Assembly: GCF_000517105.1 (NCBI RefSeq)
Contig: NZ_KI912149.1
Location: 280 to 64,279 of the forward strand
DNA from: Fischerella sp. PCC 9605
Lineage (GTDB): Bacteria; Cyanobacteriota; Cyanobacteriia; Cyanobacteriales; Nostocaceae
Reading direction: 5' to 3'
DNA length: 64,000 bases
Part shown: one piece after another, positions 33,742-44,145 of the stretch
Numbering within the stretch: the stretch's first letter is position 1
Layout: the number at the start of each line of letters is the position of its first letter
Notes under the pieces: model-generated
Database searches by the model: none
Told to the model about the DNA's origin: nothing
The model's input: the letters and a program-made list of their open reading frames with translations, nothing else
Translations under genes and position numbers: made by a program

Positions 33742-34686
33742 ATGAAACTCTTTCATCCCATCACTCCATCTACTCGAAAGGTAGTATTTGACCTTATGGC
33801 TTACGAAGACTTCGTTAGTCGCTTGAATCCTGAATCCATGATTGTCCGGCCTGGTTCAAAGATAAAGATCAAAGACTTTGATCCAGGCTATAAAGGGGAT
33901 TTTCAAAAAGGTGAAGCCCTGGAGATATTGCAATTGGGGATCAAGGAGTTAGCGAAGTATCAGGATATGCTGTACGCCCAGGATACCTATGCTTTGCTGA
34001 TTATCCTTCAAGCATTAGATGCCGCAGGTAAAGATAGCACGATTAAACACGTGATGTCAGGGATAAATCCCCAAGGCTGCCAGGTGTTTAGTTTCAAAGC
34101 TCCTTCAGCAGAGGAACTCGATCACGACTATTTGTGGCGATCTTACAAAGCTTTACCAGAAAGAGGACGTATTGGAATTTTCAATCGTTCTTACTATGAA
34201 GAAGTACTGGTGGTGCGCGTACATCCAGAACTCCTGGCCAAGCAGCAGCTGCCTGCCGATAAAAAAAACAAATATATTTGGAAGCAACGATTTGAAGAAA
34301 TTAACAACTTTGAAAAATATCTCGTTAACAATGGCATTGTAGTGCTGAAATTTTTCCTCAATGTCTCGAAAGAGGAGCAAAAAAGGCGCTTTTTGAAGCG
34401 AATTGAGCTTCCAGAAAAAAATTGGAAATTTTCAACTAGTGATGCTAGAGAACGGCAATTCTGGGATGACTATATGGAAGCATACGAAGACGTCTTCAAC
34501 TATACCAGTACAGAATTGGCTCCCTGGCATATCATCCCCGCAGATCATAAATGGTTTACACGCACAGCTGTAGCTTATTTTATTTACGAGAAGATGAAAT
34601 CCCTAAATCTGGCATATCCCAAGGTCAGTGAAGAACATTACGCAGAACTTTTAAAAGCTAAGGAGATGCTGGAAACAGAAGACTGA
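33742..34686 (+). CDS. ppk2: Polyphosphate kinase 2 family protein
   Basis: Transfers phosphate between polyphosphate and a nucleotide. The PPK2 signature is present: Walker A-like LDAAGKDSTIKHVM, GCQVFSFKAPSAEELDHDYLW split over two motifs, GRIGIFNRSYYEEVLVVRVH (lid and Walker B region) and FFLNVSKEEQKRRFLKR. The 314 residues match the one-domain class. GGGGAG precedes the ATG by nine bases. Exact nucleotide preference (AMP, ADP or both) cannot be read from the sequence. Cytoplasmic. Confidence 0.92.
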   Translation: MKLFHPITPSTRKVVFDLMAYEDFVSRLNPESMIVRPGSKIKIKDFDPGYKGDFQKGEALEILQLGIKELAKYQDMLYAQDTYALLIILQALDAAGKDSTIKHVMSGINPQGCQVFSFKAPSAEELDHDYLWRSYKALPERGRIGIFNRSYYEEVLVVRVHPELLAKQQLPADKKNKYIWKQRFEEINNFEKYLVNNGIVVLKFFLNVSKEEQKRRFLKRIELPEKNWKFSTSDARERQFWDDYMEAYEDVFNYTSTELAPWHIIPADHKWFTRTAVAYFIYEKMKSLNLAYPKVSEEHYAELLKAKEMLETED

Positions 34687-34977
34687 CAGACTTCGTTCCT
34701 TGCCTTTGGTAATAAATGCAACAATAGAGTCTTTGCCTGTCACTAGAGGTAGAACCTTTAAAAATCGGATCTGGGCTGGATGCTGCCTATCAACTCGTCC
34801 AAGTATAAAGGAAAGGGGCATGGGACATAGTTAACAACCACTAACCACTAACTACTAACCACTAACTAATAAAACCATCAACCACCAACCACCAACCACC
34901 AACTAACCACTAACCACTAACAACATTTCACGGTATTCTGATCGTAGCCAAACCGTAGTAGCATATGGAGAGAGCAA
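34687..34977. repeat. STRR-containing spacer (AACCACT/AACCACC arrays)
   Basis: From 34830 to 34923 there are about twelve period-7 units of AACCACTA- and AACCACC-type. GGAGAG at 34964-34969 is the pgm ribosome binding site. Confidence 0.85.
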
Positions 34978-36642
34978 ATGCAGACAACAGCGGCAGAGCA
35001 AATCAACCCCCTGGCTGGCAAACCTGCTCCGGCCGACATTTTGATTGATGTCGATCGGCTTTTGGATCAGTACTATACGGTTCATCCCGATCCTGAGAAT
35101 CCGCTACAACGTGTTAGTTTTGGTACATCAGGACATCGTGGTTCTTCTGCCAATGGCACATTCAATGAAGACCATATCTTAGCAGTATCTCAGGCAGTTG
35201 CTGAGTATCGCAAGAGCCAAGGCATTAACGGCCCGCTATACATGGGTATGGATACGCACGCCCTCTCGGCTCCTGCTCAAAAGTCTGCGTTAGAAGTGCT
35301 GGCCGCAAATGGCGTAGAGGTTTACATTGCCGCAGGTGAAGGTTATGCTCAATACACCCCAACACCAGCGGTTTCCCATGCTATCCTCACCTACAACAAA
35401 GGTAAAACAAGCGGTTTAGCAGATGGTATCGTCATCACGCCCTCCCATAACCCACCGAGTGATGGTGGTTTTAAATACAATCCTCCTTCCGGTGGGCCAG
35501 CAGAACCAGAGATTACCAAATGGATTCAAACCCGCGCTAACGAGTTGATGGCAAATAAAAACCGGGATGTCAAACGCATTCCCTATGAATCTGCTTTGAA
35601 GGCAGCCACAACTCACTTTTTTGATTTCATTACTCCCTACGTTAACGACCTGGAAAATATTGTAGATATTGAGGCGATCCGCTCGTCTGGTATCCGCATT
35701 GGTGTCGATCCCTTGGGTGGCTCGAATATCGCCTATTGGGAACCGATCGCCCAACGCTATGCCTTGAACATTACTGTGGTCAACAAGACTGTTGATCCGA
35801 CATTCCGTTTCATGACCTTAGACTGGGATGGCAAAATTCGCATGGATTGCTCATCTCCTTACGCAATGGCCAGCCTAGTCAAAATTAAGGATGACTACAG
35901 TATTGCTTTTGGCAATGATACAGACTCGGATCGCCACGGTATTGTCACCTCCAGTGTAGGGTTGATGAACCCGAACCATTTCTTGTCTGTTGCCATTTGG
36001 TATCTATTTACCAATCGCAGTGGATGGTCGCCAAAAAGTGCGATCGGCAAAACTTTGGTCAGCAGCAGTATGATTGACCGAGTCGCCAAAGAGATTGGAC
36101 GGCAGGTTTGCGAAGTTCCCGTCGGCTTTAAGTGGTTTGTCGAGGGTCTGCTCGATGGCTCCTTTGGCTTTGGTGGTGAAGAAAGTGCCGGAGCTTCCTT
36201 CCTGCGTAAGAACGGAACCGTCTGGACAACAGACAAAGATGGTATAATTATGGACTTACTTGCAGCCGAAATTACAGCACGCACGGGTAAAGATCCTGGT
36301 TTGCACTATCAAGATTTAACAGCAAAACTTGGCAAACCATTCTATAAACGCATTGATTCTCCTGCTTCACCAGAACAAAAGGCGCGTCTAGGCAAACTAT
36401 CCCCAGAAGATGTGAAAGCAGCAACACTTGCTGGCGATCCCATCACTGCTAAGTTAACCAACGCCCCTGGCAATAATGCGCCGATTGGTGGACTGAAGGT
36501 AACAACCGAAAACGGCTGGTTCGCGGCGCGTCCCTCTGGTACAGAGAATGTGTGCAAAGTCTATGCCGAGAGCTTTAAGAGCCAAGAACACCTAGAGGAA
36601 ATTTTGCAAGAAGCGACACAAATCGTTGCCAATGTAGTTTAA
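34978..36642 (+). CDS. pgm: Phosphoglucomutase (alpha-D-glucose-phosphate specific)
   Basis: Interconverts glucose 1-phosphate and glucose 6-phosphate, linking glycogen and central metabolism. Seen: [20 protein letters not shown] near the N-terminus, phosphoserine loop [20 protein letters not shown], the metal loop [12 protein letters not shown], the sugar-binding [14 protein letters not shown] and the phosphate-binding [14 protein letters not shown]. At 554 residues it is full length (PgmA type). GGAGAG precedes the ATG. Same direction as ppk2, but separated by 291 bases. Confidence 0.96.
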   Translation: MQTTAAEQINPLAGKPAPADILIDVDRLLDQYYTVHPDPENPLQRVSFGTSGHRGSSANGTFNEDHILAVSQAVAEYRKSQGINGPLYMGMDTHALSAPAQKSALEVLAANGVEVYIAAGEGYAQYTPTPAVSHAILTYNKGKTSGLADGIVITPSHNPPSDGGFKYNPPSGGPAEPEITKWIQTRANELMANKNRDVKRIPYESALKAATTHFFDFITPYVNDLENIVDIEAIRSSGIRIGVDPLGGSNIAYWEPIAQRYALNITVVNKTVDPTFRFMTLDWDGKIRMDCSSPYAMASLVKIKDDYSIAFGNDTDSDRHGIVTSSVGLMNPNHFLSVAIWYLFTNRSGWSPKSAIGKTLVSSSMIDRVAKEIGRQVCEVPVGFKWFVEGLLDGSFGFGGEESAGASFLRKNGTVWTTDKDGIIMDLLAAEITARTGKDPGLHYQDLTAKLGKPFYKRIDSPASPEQKARLGKLSPEDVKAATLAGDPITAKLTNAPGNNAPIGGLKVTTENGWFAARPSGTENVCKVYAESFKSQEHLEEILQEATQIVANVV

Positions 36643-36681
36643 TTCTCGCAGCGTTTGACATCAATAGGGACTGGGGCATAA

Positions 36682-36736
36682 AAATTATGAATTATGAATT
36701 ATGAAATTTTCAGCATTCATCATTCATAATTTTCAC
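36682..36736. repeat. AATTATG array with inverse copy (hairpin)
   Basis: AAAATTATGAATTATGAATT at 36679-36698 (period 7) faces CATTCATCATTCATAATTTT at 36716-36735. The two can pair as an AT-rich stem between convergent genes. Confidence 0.65.
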
Positions 36737-36768
36737 CTATTCCCAATCCCCAATCCCCAATCACTTTT

Positions 36769-38061
36769 TTAAATCCTAGCGCGGAGAGCAGAAGCAGGGA
36801 ATAAGGCTTGAAATGCAGACTGCCGTTCGGTTACAGGTTCTGGAGCATAGTTCCAAAGGCTTTCGTAGTAAAAGAAGGCTACCCCCAAACCACGTTTTTG
36901 GGTAGCCCGTACTTGGGACTTAATTTGTTGGATGGGAACTGGATTATTTCGCAATCCTGCCATAATGCCAATTCCAGTTGGGATCTTTTGTTGTGCTTCT
37001 TGAATTTCTGGGCGGGAAATCTTGGCGATAAAACTTTGTAGATTCGGACGATACACTTGCACAATTAGCTCATCCACAATATTAAGCCGTAACCAGTTGA
37101 GCCAGTCTTGCAAGTGAAACTTGTAAGCAAAATCGTAGTAGTTGGGAGAAACGGAGAAAATCGCACCTGGTTTTTTCGCTTTCACAGCTTGATTGAGTTG
37201 TACCATAAACGCTGTGATTTTATCTGCTCGCCAGCGCACCCATGCCGGATCTTGAGGATTAGCCGGGGGATTGTTCTTTGTTTCCTGAGTATACAAGGCT
37301 ACTGTGTATTTATCGTAGCCAAATTCATGGGGCAAACTCATGTGATCGTCAAACTGGATGCCATCGACATCATATTGGGTGACGATTTCCAATACGAGAT
37401 CGGTAATAAACTTCTGCACTTCTGGATGGAAGGGATTGAGCCATGCAACCTCACCAGCAGCGCTAAGGGAAGTTTGGCTACCATCGCGCTTTTGCGTGAA
37501 CCAATCTGGATGATTCAACATCAGTTCTGACATCGGGGGAGCCATAAAACCAAACTCAAACCAAGGAATTACGAGCAAGCCTTGGCGATGAGCTTGGGCA
37601 GTGATATCTGCGAGAATATCATGTCCATCAGAGCCTCGCAAAACAAAGGGTTGGATACCTGTACGTTTTGCCACGGCACTAGGATACATCACATAGCCAG
37701 AATTCCACACTACAGGATAGATTGTGTTGAAGTTCAATTGCCGCAATTGGTTCGTAGCATTCTGCACTTTAGCACGATCTCTGAGGGTGTTAAAGTCATT
37801 GTTGGTCATCCAAACCCCACGAATTTCCTGACGGGGTAGCTGTGCTGTCGCAGGAGTAAAGCTGTTTCCCAGCAATACCGTCAAAAGTGACATCAAAAAT
37901 AGAAGTGGAAGAAGATACCTAAGCGATCGCCTGCCTAGGCGCTGCACTGAATGCAATCGCCGCCAACCTTGAGGTATAAAACGTAATGTCACAGGTTTGA
38001 ATGATGCGTTAGCTACCCACTTGTGCGATCGCATGCTTTTGTAATGGAATCTACTAGCCAT
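36769..38061 (-). CDS. GHL10/YngK-type glycosyl hydrolase-like protein, exported
   Basis: After a basic N-terminus and a hydrophobic segment ending ATAQ (about residues 47-74), consistent with a signal sequence, the 350-residue barrel begins EIRGVWMTNNDFNTL. DGIQFDDHMSLPHEFGYD holds the likely catalytic acidic residues and FSVSPNYYDFAYK and FFYYESLWNYAPEP close the barrel; this is the GHL10 (former DUF187) pattern. It probably acts on a polysaccharide outside the plasma membrane. The N-terminal ~45 residues are unusually long for a signal peptide, so the true start may be internal (Met10). Confidence 0.85.
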   Translation of the reverse strand: MASRFHYKSMRSHKWVANASFKPVTLRFIPQGWRRLHSVQRLGRRSLRYLLPLLFLMSLLTVLLGNSFTPATAQLPRQEIRGVWMTNNDFNTLRDRAKVQNATNQLRQLNFNTIYPVVWNSGYVMYPSAVAKRTGIQPFVLRGSDGHDILADITAQAHRQGLLVIPWFEFGFMAPPMSELMLNHPDWFTQKRDGSQTSLSAAGEVAWLNPFHPEVQKFITDLVLEIVTQYDVDGIQFDDHMSLPHEFGYDKYTVALYTQETKNNPPANPQDPAWVRWRADKITAFMVQLNQAVKAKKPGAIFSVSPNYYDFAYKFHLQDWLNWLRLNIVDELIVQVYRPNLQSFIAKISRPEIQEAQQKIPTGIGIMAGLRNNPVPIQQIKSQVRATQKRGLGVAFFYYESLWNYAPEPVTERQSAFQALFPASALRARI

Positions 38062-38588
38062 GGAGTATATGAGTATATAAGCTTACTAAGTGATTAGTTA
38101 AATTGGTAGTTATTCATTCAATGCGGCGCATCAAAATTTCTGCATCAAAGAATCTGATGCAGACTTAGCGCAGTAGGATATTTGACGTAGCTAGTAGATA
38201 ATTAGTGCCCGTTATAACTTTACTAAGAAGGGTAATTACTCAGGATTTTGAGGCTGTTTTATTCTGAATTTCATTGATAATCCACCCAGACGCAGGCAAA
38301 TATCACATAATCAGAGAAAACGATAATGCTTTCAATTTTTTTATACTCAGAATAAAATTAATTTATTGATACCTAGTTCTATCTAAATTAAGTAGTACTA
38401 AATGCAAAATTTTTATGTTTCTCATTAGACTTCTTGTAGAAGTCGGAGAAAAGATTACTAAAGTTGGGGTGAGGGAAGTATTATCTTTGACTGCAAGCTA
38501 GTATAAATACCAAGTCTGTAAAGACAGGCTGTATTTATGTAGCTGCATCCTACGCGCGTCTATAAGGTGACAGCTACCGATCAATCCT
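38062..38588. other. AT-rich intergenic region (527 bases)
   Basis: No gene is supported. It follows the end of the hlyD-like gene and precedes the GHL10 gene on the minus strand, so it carries the terminator of one and the promoter of the other; neither is distinct enough to place. Confidence 0.4.
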
Positions 38589-40100
38589 TCATCGCAGGAA
38601 TTTTAAACTTTCAGCTTTCTTCAGCACAAAATCAGTGAAAATACTAATAATTGTGCGCTGACGCAATTTAATATTCGCACTAATTGACATACCAGATTGT
38701 AGGGGCAATTCACCACCTCTACGCAGTGTCATTGCTTGCTTTTCTAAACTTACTTTAGCCGGAAAACGCCAGTAAGGATTGATTTCGTCTGGTGGTAAGG
38801 CATCAGAACCTATCGAGGTTAATTTGCCTTTGATATCACCATATTCTTGGAAGGGATAGGAATCGATTCGGATATCAACTTGTGGACATTGATTATTTTG
38901 CTGTTTGTAATTGGCACATTCAGATTGCTTGTAATTCTCTTTGGCAAAACCGATATCTTTGTTAGTAATGTAAATTTTGGCAATGAGAAAGTCGTTAGGA
39001 ACTATTTTGAGAATTGGTTCGCTAGAGTTGGCAACAAAACCGGGAGTATTTGGTTTTAGTTCAAACACAGTTCCATCTATAGGAGCAGTAATTTTCTGAT
39101 ATTTCAAATTAGCTTGAGCTTTACTTAACTGACTGTCAATTTCATGGATTTTCTTTTGATTTTCTACAATTACTTTAGTCAATTGGCTGTCAATCTCCGC
39201 AATACTCTTTTCATTAGCTGTAATTTGAGATAATATCTCTTCCTGAGATTCTGCGGCAATCTTACTAATTTCTTGTTTTTTTTGAGCAATAACTAACTTC
39301 AAGCGTTGTTCTTCTTTAGTCAGTTTTATAACTTCTGCTTCTTGAGTGAGAACATCTTGTTCTTGTTTCAAAGTTTGTAACTTAGAATAAGCACCTTCTT
39401 TTGCTAATGAATCTAAATTATTTAAAATATTTTTATTAATTTTTAGCACTTTTTTAGCATTAATTAGCTGTGCTTCATTTTGAAGTAACTGTTGTTGAGT
39501 TTGTTCTATCTCTAACTGCGCTGCTGCCAATTGTGAACTGAAATCAGACTGACGAGAACGCAAGCGCAACTGTTGTTCTAGGGTGAGTGGAACTCCAACT
39601 GCGGAACCTCTTAGCTGGGCGCGGTAGAGTAGATTTTCTGCGAGGAATTGCGCTCGATTTTGGGTTAAAGTTGCAATTTCTAGGGGAATTTTTAATTTAA
39701 CAGCTGCTCGGGGAGTAGTGTTTGCTGAAGTTATTCTTGTAAGTTGACTGCGATAAAATTCATTTTCTTGCACTAATGCTTTACGGTTTTGTTGCAGTGA
39801 ATTAATCTCCGCTTGCGTAGTAGTTTCTTCTAGACTGATGAGAACTTGCCCTTTTTTAACCAGTTGACCTTCTTTAACATGAATTTGCCTAATCACACCG
39901 CCAATCGGGGCTTGAATATCAGTTACTTTCCCCTGGGGTTCTAGCTTACCGCTAGCTGGAATGGCTACATCTATTTTAAATACACTCGCCCAAATTAAAG
40001 TAAAGGCGGTAATACCAATAATCCCCCAAGCAATAGCACGTGACCAAAGGGGAGTTTGTTGTAAGAGAACTGGTTGATCAAATCGATATTGAATATTCAT
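38589..40100 (-). CDS. HlyD-family membrane fusion protein of a type I secretion system
   Basis: The periplasmic adaptor between an inner-membrane exporter and an outer-membrane channel. One membrane helix (AIAWGIIGITAFTLIWASVF, residues 22-41) follows a short cytoplasmic tail; then a lipoyl-type hairpin (GGVIRQIHVKEGQLVKKGQV), a long coiled coil rich in Gln, Lys and Glu (about 70-340) and the second lipoyl half (ITAPIDGTVFELKPNTPGFV). At 503 residues it is typical. It is last in the leftward cluster after the exporter gene, 180 bases away across repeats, which may uncouple it. Confidence 0.92.
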   Translation of the reverse strand: MNIQYRFDQPVLLQQTPLWSRAIAWGIIGITAFTLIWASVFKIDVAIPASGKLEPQGKVTDIQAPIGGVIRQIHVKEGQLVKKGQVLISLEETTTQAEINSLQQNRKALVQENEFYRSQLTRITSANTTPRAAVKLKIPLEIATLTQNRAQFLAENLLYRAQLRGSAVGVPLTLEQQLRLRSRQSDFSSQLAAAQLEIEQTQQQLLQNEAQLINAKKVLKINKNILNNLDSLAKEGAYSKLQTLKQEQDVLTQEAEVIKLTKEEQRLKLVIAQKKQEISKIAAESQEEILSQITANEKSIAEIDSQLTKVIVENQKKIHEIDSQLSKAQANLKYQKITAPIDGTVFELKPNTPGFVANSSEPILKIVPNDFLIAKIYITNKDIGFAKENYKQSECANYKQQNNQCPQVDIRIDSYPFQEYGDIKGKLTSIGSDALPPDEINPYWRFPAKVSLEKQAMTLRRGGELPLQSGMSISANIKLRQRTIISIFTDFVLKKAESLKFLR

Positions 40101-40110
40101 AATATTTTGT

Positions 40111-40280
40111 TAGTGGTTGGTGGTTGGTGGTTGTAGAGACGTGCCATGGCACGTCTCTACATTGGTTAGTAGTTAGTGGTTAGTGGTTAGTGGTTAGTGG
40201 TTAGTGGTTAGTAGTTAGTAGTTAGTGGTTAGTAGTTATTATTAGCTAATGACCAATGACTAATGACTAATGACCAATGA
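40111..40280. repeat. STRR arrays TTAGTGG/TTAGTAG and AATGACT around a palindrome
   Basis: Period-7 units at 40111-40132 (TGGTTGG type) and 40164-40238 (TTAGTGG), then AATGACCAATGACTAATGAC to 40280, filling the whole spacer between the exporter and adaptor genes. Confidence 0.9.
40133..40160. repeat. 28-bp perfect palindrome, variant GTGCCATGGCAC
   Basis: Arms GTAGAGAC and GTCTCTAC around GTGCCATGGCAC. Identical to the copy at 62433-62460. STRR arrays flank it on both sides. Confidence 0.95.
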
Positions 40281-43229
40281 CTATATCTGTGCTTCCTGTT
40301 GTCGATAAAGGCAGTAATAATAACCTTTCAGTGCTATCAATTCTTCATGGGTTCCTTGTTCAACTACAGAACCAGAGTCCATGAGCAAAATCGTGTCCGC
40401 CTTGTGGATAGTAACCAGCCTATGGGTAATGAAAAATACTGTTTTCCCTTGGAATGCTTCTGCTAGATTGCGACAGACTTGAGCTTCAGCGTTGTAGTCT
40501 AGGGCACTGGTGGCTTCGTCGAGAATCAACAGTTGGGGATTTTGCAGGACGATGCGGGCGATCGCAATTCTTTGTCTTTGTCCCCCAGAAAGTCCACTCC
40601 CTCGTTCGCCTACTTGGGTGTTGTAGCCGTTGGGCAAGTCCATGATAAAGTCGTGTGCATAGGCAACTTTGGCAGCATTAATTATCTCTTCATCGCTGGC
40701 GTCCGGACATGCTATAGCGATGTTTTCCCGCACCGTACCGTCAAATAATAAGGTATCTTGCAGCACAACTCCAATTTGACGCCGCAAGGAATAAAGTTCG
40801 ACTTTGCTAATATCAAAGCCATCAATTAAGATTTTTCCGGATTTGGGTTCGTAAAGCCGAGGTAGTAATTTTAATAAGGTACTTTTACCAGAACCACTTT
40901 GGCCGACAATTCCCACAAATGAGCCAGCAGGAATGTCAACATTAATATTGCATAATTGCAACGCGCCGTTTTGTTGGAAGCTGAATGAAACATTTTTGTA
41001 TTGAACACTACCCACAATTGCGGGCATGAGGATATTTTGCGCGTCGGTTTCGGTTTCTGTGGGTGTGTCGAGAATGTCACTCAGGCGTTGCAGTGATAAT
41101 GCTGTTTCTTGGAAGTTTTGCCATAGTTGTACTAGTCGCAATAAGGGACTAGTGACGTAGCCAGCAAGAATGCGAAAGGCAATCAGTTGCCCTAGGGTGA
41201 GTTGTTGGTGCAAAACGAGATAGGCACCCACCCAAAGCACAAGTAAATTGGAAAACTTGTTAAGAAAGCTACTGACGGAACTGGCAGTAGTTTGAGTAGA
41301 GATGGTTTTGAAGCCAGCGCTGATATAACGTGCATAACGTTCTTGCCATTGCCAGCGCGATCGCATTTCCAAATTTTGCGCTTTAATGGTTTGCATCCCC
41401 GCCATCGCTTCTACCAAGTAGGAGTGAGTTTCAGCGTTGCGTTCGGCTTTTTCTTGCAGTTGTCGCCGGATCAGAGGCGATACCAGCAAGTTAATCAAGG
41501 CGAATAACGGTACTGTTGCCAATGCAACTATTGTTAACACCCAACTGTAAACCACCATCACTAGGATGTAGATAATGGAAAACACCGCATCCAAGACTAC
41601 GGTGAGGGCTGTACCTGTGAGAAACTGCCGGATATTTTCTAACTCTCCCACCCGCGTTGCCAATTCGCCGACGGGGCGGCGTTCAAAGTAAGATAGAGGT
41701 AAGCGCAACAAGTGATTGATGACTTCAGAACCCAAAGATAGATCGATGCGGTTGGTGGTATCCACAAATAGTTGAGTGCGGATGGCTGTTAGTACTGCTT
41801 CAACTATTGCTATGACGATTAAAAAGATACCAAAAACTTCTAGGGTATCCAGGCTGTTACCAACAATAACTTTGTCAATAATTACTTGTGTTGCCAAGGG
41901 ATTTACCAATCCAAAAATTTGTACCACCATTGAAGCAATTAGCACTTCCACAAAGACTTTGCGATAGCGTCGCAATTCGGGTACAAACCAGCGCAGGCTA
42001 AAGTGGGAGTGAGGGGTACTTTTGCTTGGTTGCAGCAGCAGCACTTCTCCTTGCTGTCCCCAGGTTTCGGCAAAGTCCTTCACCTTGCGACGTACCAGTC
42101 CCATTTCCGGAACGGCAATCAGTAATTCTTGGTTATTATTTTTGTAGATGATCGCAAAAGTATCTTGCCAAGAAATCATTACAGGTATTGGCAATTTACC
42201 AACTGCTGTGGCTGGCACTTTTACCATTTGGGTTGTCAAACCCATCAACTCTGCTACTGCACCGCAAAATTGCACAGATACAGTGCCAGTTTGTTCTATC
42301 TGTTTCGCTAAAATTCGCCGCAGCATATCTCTGCGGAAAGGTAGATTGAAATACTGGCTCAACATTTGCAAACAAGCAAGTGTAGCATCTTGCGGGCCTC
42401 TACCCCGAATGTAGGGAAATTTTTTGTTTCTCTGTAGAGACGCGAAATTTCGCGTCTCTACTGGGATGATAATATCTGAGGCGTAGGGGATGTCTGCAAA
42501 ATCTGGTGCTATTTCTGTGGGTGCGGGAGATGGCAATTCTGGTAGCAGATATTTGGGTACACCTAGCAAGCGCGTATTTGCTTTTAACTTTTGGTTGGGG
42601 TTGGCAGTCTCCAATTCCAAGCGACTACCTACAGGAAATTCTGGATCGGAACTGCTGCTAATTAACCATAAAAATTGGGAATCTAACTGCTGAAGAAGGA
42701 TTTTCTTTGAAGAAGAATAGACTACGGCTGATTTGATCGCAGTCTGTGCCAATTTTGCGACATCAATGTTACTATTTGCCCGATAGCTGAACTCTGCCAT
42801 CAACAAGTCGTAAACTTCGATGAGTGAGGGCGTGGCATGTAAAGCAGCTTGAAAGTTTGGTTCCCACTTTAGCAAGCTGAGAAAATCTGTTATTGGCAGG
42901 TTGAGGCAAATCACTTCAGTAGATGCGATCGCTGTTTCACAAGCTATCCCTCGCACATGAGAAACCCAACCTAAGATTTCTCCTGGTTGTAGTAATTTCA
43001 AGGTGACGGGTTGATCTGTGAATTTGTCGTAACCGATCAGGCGGGCTTGTCCTTGATAAATAATACTAATGTGGGGTGGCATCGCTTCTTTTGTCAGTAT
43101 TATCTGACCCATGCGATACCGTAAAAATTGCATTTGCTTACGTAAATTTTCTAGTATCTGCTCTGGCAAGTGATTGAAGGGAAATACACTAGCCAAAAAT
43201 TCTTGAATATCAATAAGTGTAGATGTCAT
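40281..43229 (-). CDS. Type I secretion ABC exporter: cNMP-binding, C39-like, membrane and ATPase domains
   Basis: A 982-residue inner-membrane exporter. Order: cyclic-nucleotide-binding fold (residues ~10-140, ISIIYQGQARLIGYD and LQPGEILGWVS), a linker, a C39 peptidase-like domain (~275-400), six membrane helices (~415-700) and the ATPase with Walker A GQSGSGKS, signature LSGGQRQR and Walker B LLILDEATSALD. In the C39 domain the segment GPQDATLACLQML has Ala where active peptidases have the catalytic Cys (DCG), so it may only bind substrate, as in HlyB. A 28-bp palindrome is translated in the linker (VETRNFASLQ). It follows the parvulin and RTX genes in one leftward cluster. Confidence 0.92.
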   Translation of the reverse strand: MTSTLIDIQEFLASVFPFNHLPEQILENLRKQMQFLRYRMGQIILTKEAMPPHISIIYQGQARLIGYDKFTDQPVTLKLLQPGEILGWVSHVRGIACETAIASTEVICLNLPITDFLSLLKWEPNFQAALHATPSLIEVYDLLMAEFSYRANSNIDVAKLAQTAIKSAVVYSSSKKILLQQLDSQFLWLISSSSDPEFPVGSRLELETANPNQKLKANTRLLGVPKYLLPELPSPAPTEIAPDFADIPYASDIIIPVETRNFASLQRNKKFPYIRGRGPQDATLACLQMLSQYFNLPFRRDMLRRILAKQIEQTGTVSVQFCGAVAELMGLTTQMVKVPATAVGKLPIPVMISWQDTFAIIYKNNNQELLIAVPEMGLVRRKVKDFAETWGQQGEVLLLQPSKSTPHSHFSLRWFVPELRRYRKVFVEVLIASMVVQIFGLVNPLATQVIIDKVIVGNSLDTLEVFGIFLIVIAIVEAVLTAIRTQLFVDTTNRIDLSLGSEVINHLLRLPLSYFERRPVGELATRVGELENIRQFLTGTALTVVLDAVFSIIYILVMVVYSWVLTIVALATVPLFALINLLVSPLIRRQLQEKAERNAETHSYLVEAMAGMQTIKAQNLEMRSRWQWQERYARYISAGFKTISTQTTASSVSSFLNKFSNLLVLWVGAYLVLHQQLTLGQLIAFRILAGYVTSPLLRLVQLWQNFQETALSLQRLSDILDTPTETETDAQNILMPAIVGSVQYKNVSFSFQQNGALQLCNINVDIPAGSFVGIVGQSGSGKSTLLKLLPRLYEPKSGKILIDGFDISKVELYSLRRQIGVVLQDTLLFDGTVRENIAIACPDASDEEIINAAKVAYAHDFIMDLPNGYNTQVGERGSGLSGGQRQRIAIARIVLQNPQLLILDEATSALDYNAEAQVCRNLAEAFQGKTVFFITHRLVTIHKADTILLMDSGSVVEQGTHEELIALKGYYYCLYRQQEAQI
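42434..42461. repeat. 28-bp perfect palindrome inside the exporter gene, variant CGAAATTTCG
   Basis: GTAGAGACGCGAAA followed by its exact inverse. Read in frame as VETRNFASL in the linker before the C39-like domain. Confidence 0.95.
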
Positions 43230-43337
43230 TTTATTAGTTACTAAGTGATGCTTTGCTTAAAACAGTAGGGATTTAAAACGCACAGGGGCGCGGAGTTTAG
43301 GTGCAAAGATTTCGCCATGAGCTTATGCAATGCTGTA

Positions 43338-44117
43338 CTAAGCTACACTTGTGCTGTTAATCTGCTCTACCGTGCGCTTTGATACCAACCAAGCTTGATC
43401 TGAAGCAGGTAACTGCTGGATTTGCTCTTGCAACCAATCTTCAAACAACTCCCTTAACAAGCGTTGGCGCATAAAAGCGTTTAATTGAGCGGGAAGTAAT
43501 TTTTCTAGTTGGATAATTACAAAATATTCTCCAAAGGATATGGGGTGCCAAAGTTGTCCCGGCTGGCTTACTTGTAGTTGTCTTGCCAAACCTGGGTGTA
43601 GTGTCCCCATCTCCACCGGCCCTACAATACCGTTAGTATAAGCTTCGGGGCCGACAGAGTAGTTTTTGGCAAGTTCGCCAAAGCTTTGTTCGCGTGCTTG
43701 AATGCGAAAATATAGTTCTTGAGCAATGCCAGGATCTTGGGTGCGAATCATTGAATAGACAACTCGATCCAAGTATTTTTTCCGCTCCAAGAAGTAAGAT
43801 TCTAATTTGTGTCCCCAAGTTTGTTGTTGGAATTTCTCAATTCGCAGTTTGCGTGTAGCCAAAGCTTGAAACTGTTGGTGAGTCATACCATAACGCCTCA
43901 GCCATGCCTCGTGTGTGGCAGCATTGGTAATTTGGTGCTGTTGTAGGAATTTTTGACAAGCGATCGCTACTTCTTCTTGGGTGCAACTTATGGATGCGAT
44001 CGCCCCTTCAACGATCATCTCCCGCAACAGTTGCGGTAGTAGTTGATAGCTAGCAACCAGGGATATAAGTTCTTCTTTAAGAATAGTGCGATCGGCAATC
44101 TCTGGCACTTCCACCAT
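43338..44117 (-). CDS. Parvulin-type peptidyl-prolyl isomerase (PpiC/SurA-like)
   Basis: A 259-residue protein: an N-terminal helical SurA-like region (about 1-130) and a parvulin domain (FGELAKNYSVGPEAYTNGIV, then GPVEMGTLHPGLARQL and PISFGEYFVIIQLEK). There is no signal peptide, so it likely acts in the cytoplasm on the secretion substrate or at the exporter. It lies between the RTX gene and the exporter gene in the same direction, which supports a foldase role in type I secretion. ATG start at 44117. Confidence 0.88.
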   Translation of the reverse strand: MVEVPEIADRTILKEELISLVASYQLLPQLLREMIVEGAIASISCTQEEVAIACQKFLQQHQITNAATHEAWLRRYGMTHQQFQALATRKLRIEKFQQQTWGHKLESYFLERKKYLDRVVYSMIRTQDPGIAQELYFRIQAREQSFGELAKNYSVGPEAYTNGIVGPVEMGTLHPGLARQLQVSQPGQLWHPISFGEYFVIIQLEKLLPAQLNAFMRQRLLRELFEDWLQEQIQQLPASDQAWLVSKRTVEQINSTSVA

Positions 44118-44145
44118 ATCCTACATCACTCCTTCTCTAACTAAA

